Below are positions 7,222-7,384 of a DNA stretch of 7,384 bases, one piece after another (position 1 is the first letter of the stretch; every line of letters begins with the position of its first letter). A program made the translations under genes and the position numbers. The stretch is taken from contig CAMJYF010000079.1 in NCBI GenBank assembly GCA_946409885.1, forward strand, positions 1 to 7,384, given 5' to 3'. The notes beneath the pieces were generated by a model. It was not told where the DNA came from. It made no database searches and was given only the letters and a program-made list of their open reading frames with translations. This stretch comes from an uncultured Clostridia bacterium. Its GTDB lineage: Bacteria > Bacillota > Clostridia > Oscillospirales > Acutalibacteraceae.

Positions 7222-7259
7222 AGGTGTGAGGTTGCAGGTGTGAGGTGTGAGGTGTGAGG
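7222..7259 (+). repeat. Heptamer tandem repeat (AGGTGTG)n
   Basis: Five consecutive 7-bp units start at 7222, 7229, 7236, 7243 and 7250. Four are exactly AGGTGTG; the second is AGGTTGC. A partial AGG follows. The tract is purine-rich and non-coding, and its last 24 bases form the left arm of the hairpin described in the next entry. Confidence 0.85.
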
Positions 7260-7318
7260 AAATCCATTTCTGTGACAGTTCTTTCTCAAACCTGAAACCT
7301 AACACCTCAAACCTTTTT
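7236..7318 (+). terminator. Long imperfect hairpin with T5 tail, possible terminator or small repeat element
   Basis: The 24 bases at 7236-7259 pair with 7291-7314 at 20 of 24 positions, leaving a loop of about 31 bases. TTTTT (7314-7318) follows the right arm. The right arm is itself three degenerate heptamers (CTGAAAC, CTAACAC, CTCAAAC). The loop holds the short dyad CTGTGACAG (7270-7278), nearly centred on the same axis. The position after the ABC stop suggests a transcription terminator. The repeat-based arms also fit a small palindromic intergenic element. The two readings are not exclusive. Confidence 0.55.
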
Positions 7319-7345
7319 AGATTTATAATGAAAGGACCTGATCCC

Positions 7346-7384
7346 ATGTTAAAAGGCATTTCCCCCATCATTTCCCCCGAACTG
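7346..7384 (+). CDS. fucU: FucU/RbsD-family sugar mutarotase (partial, N-terminal 13 residues only)
   Basis: Only MLKGISPIISPEL is present before the right edge. This closely resembles the start of FucU-type proteins (E. coli FucU begins MLKTISPLISP), which interconvert anomers of L-fucose and related sugars in the cytoplasm and are usually about 140-150 residues. AAAGGA (7331-7336) lies 9 bases before the ATG and supports the start. It follows the ABC operon after a 141-base gap containing hairpins, so it is probably a separate transcription unit and may open a sugar-utilisation locus beyond the window. Thirteen residues cannot separate FucU from close relatives in the RbsD/FucU family. Confidence 0.65.
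   Translation, partial: MLKGISPIISPEL

Noticed and set aside
7222..7259. CRISPR-like array
   Set aside because: The units are contiguous 7-bp tandem repeats without spacers, and no cas genes are present.
5237..7267. 676-codon open frame on the - strand, opposite the second ABC gene
   Set aside because: Its His/Gly/Asp-rich translation is the mirror of a GC-rich coding frame, no RBS is evident, and the + strand encodes an intact ABC protein.
7324..7329. TATAAT as a -10 box for the FucU-like gene
   Set aside because: There is no acceptable -35 at 16-18 bp and no extended TG. The implied start near 7336 would place the RBS at the very 5' end of the mRNA. It may be a chance match in AT-rich DNA.

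Overview
This 7.4 kb window looks like chromosomal DNA of an anaerobic, gut- or rumen-type Clostridia bacterium, probably of the Oscillospiraceae/Ruminococcaceae kind. The coding DNA is GC-rich and the control regions are AT-rich. AGGAGG-type ribosome binding sites are present, along with a dockerin-carrying leucine-rich-repeat exoprotein and a Firmicutes-style heterodimeric ABC exporter with one degenerate ATP site. The taxon is an inference from protein style only.

Layout. (i) Bases 2-988, + strand: the C-terminal three quarters of rarA (AAA+ ATPase of replication-fork maintenance), cut by the left window edge. (ii) Bases 1021-1052: a strong intrinsic terminator between two convergent genes, oriented mainly for the - strand gene. 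(iii) Bases 1077-3227, - strand: a 716-residue secreted protein made of a signal peptide, BspA/LRR_5-type repeats, an internal type I dockerin with two intact calcium loops, and a C-terminal region of about 230 residues that I do not recognise. (iv) Bases 3228-3447: an AT-rich divergent control region. It holds a perfect-consensus TTGACA-N17-TATAAT promoter for the exoprotein, two inverted repeats on that promoter and its leader, an 11-bp direct repeat spaced 22 bp, and an extended -10 promoter for the exporter. (v) Bases 3448-5322 and 5315-7204, + strand: two overlapping genes for the two half-transporters of a heterodimeric ABC exporter. (vi) Bases 7205-7318: a GC hairpin followed by a heptamer-repeat element whose arms form a long imperfect hairpin ending in T5. 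(vii) Bases 7346-7384: the first 13 codons of a FucU/RbsD-like sugar mutarotase, cut by the right edge.

How the genes relate. The two ABC genes are a functional unit: the first has the degenerate Walker B and switch residues and the second has the degenerate signature motif, the complementary pattern expected of one heterodimer. The exoprotein and the exporter are divergently transcribed and could share regulation, but nothing shows that the exporter moves the exoprotein, which has its own Sec signal. rarA and the FucU-like gene appear to be unrelated neighbours.

The least explained items are the exoprotein's C-terminal region, its heavily structured promoter and leader, the lysine-rich insertion beside the A-loop of the first ABC subunit, and the heptamer-repeat hairpin element. 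I see no CRISPR array, tRNA, rRNA, insertion sequence or clear new defence system.
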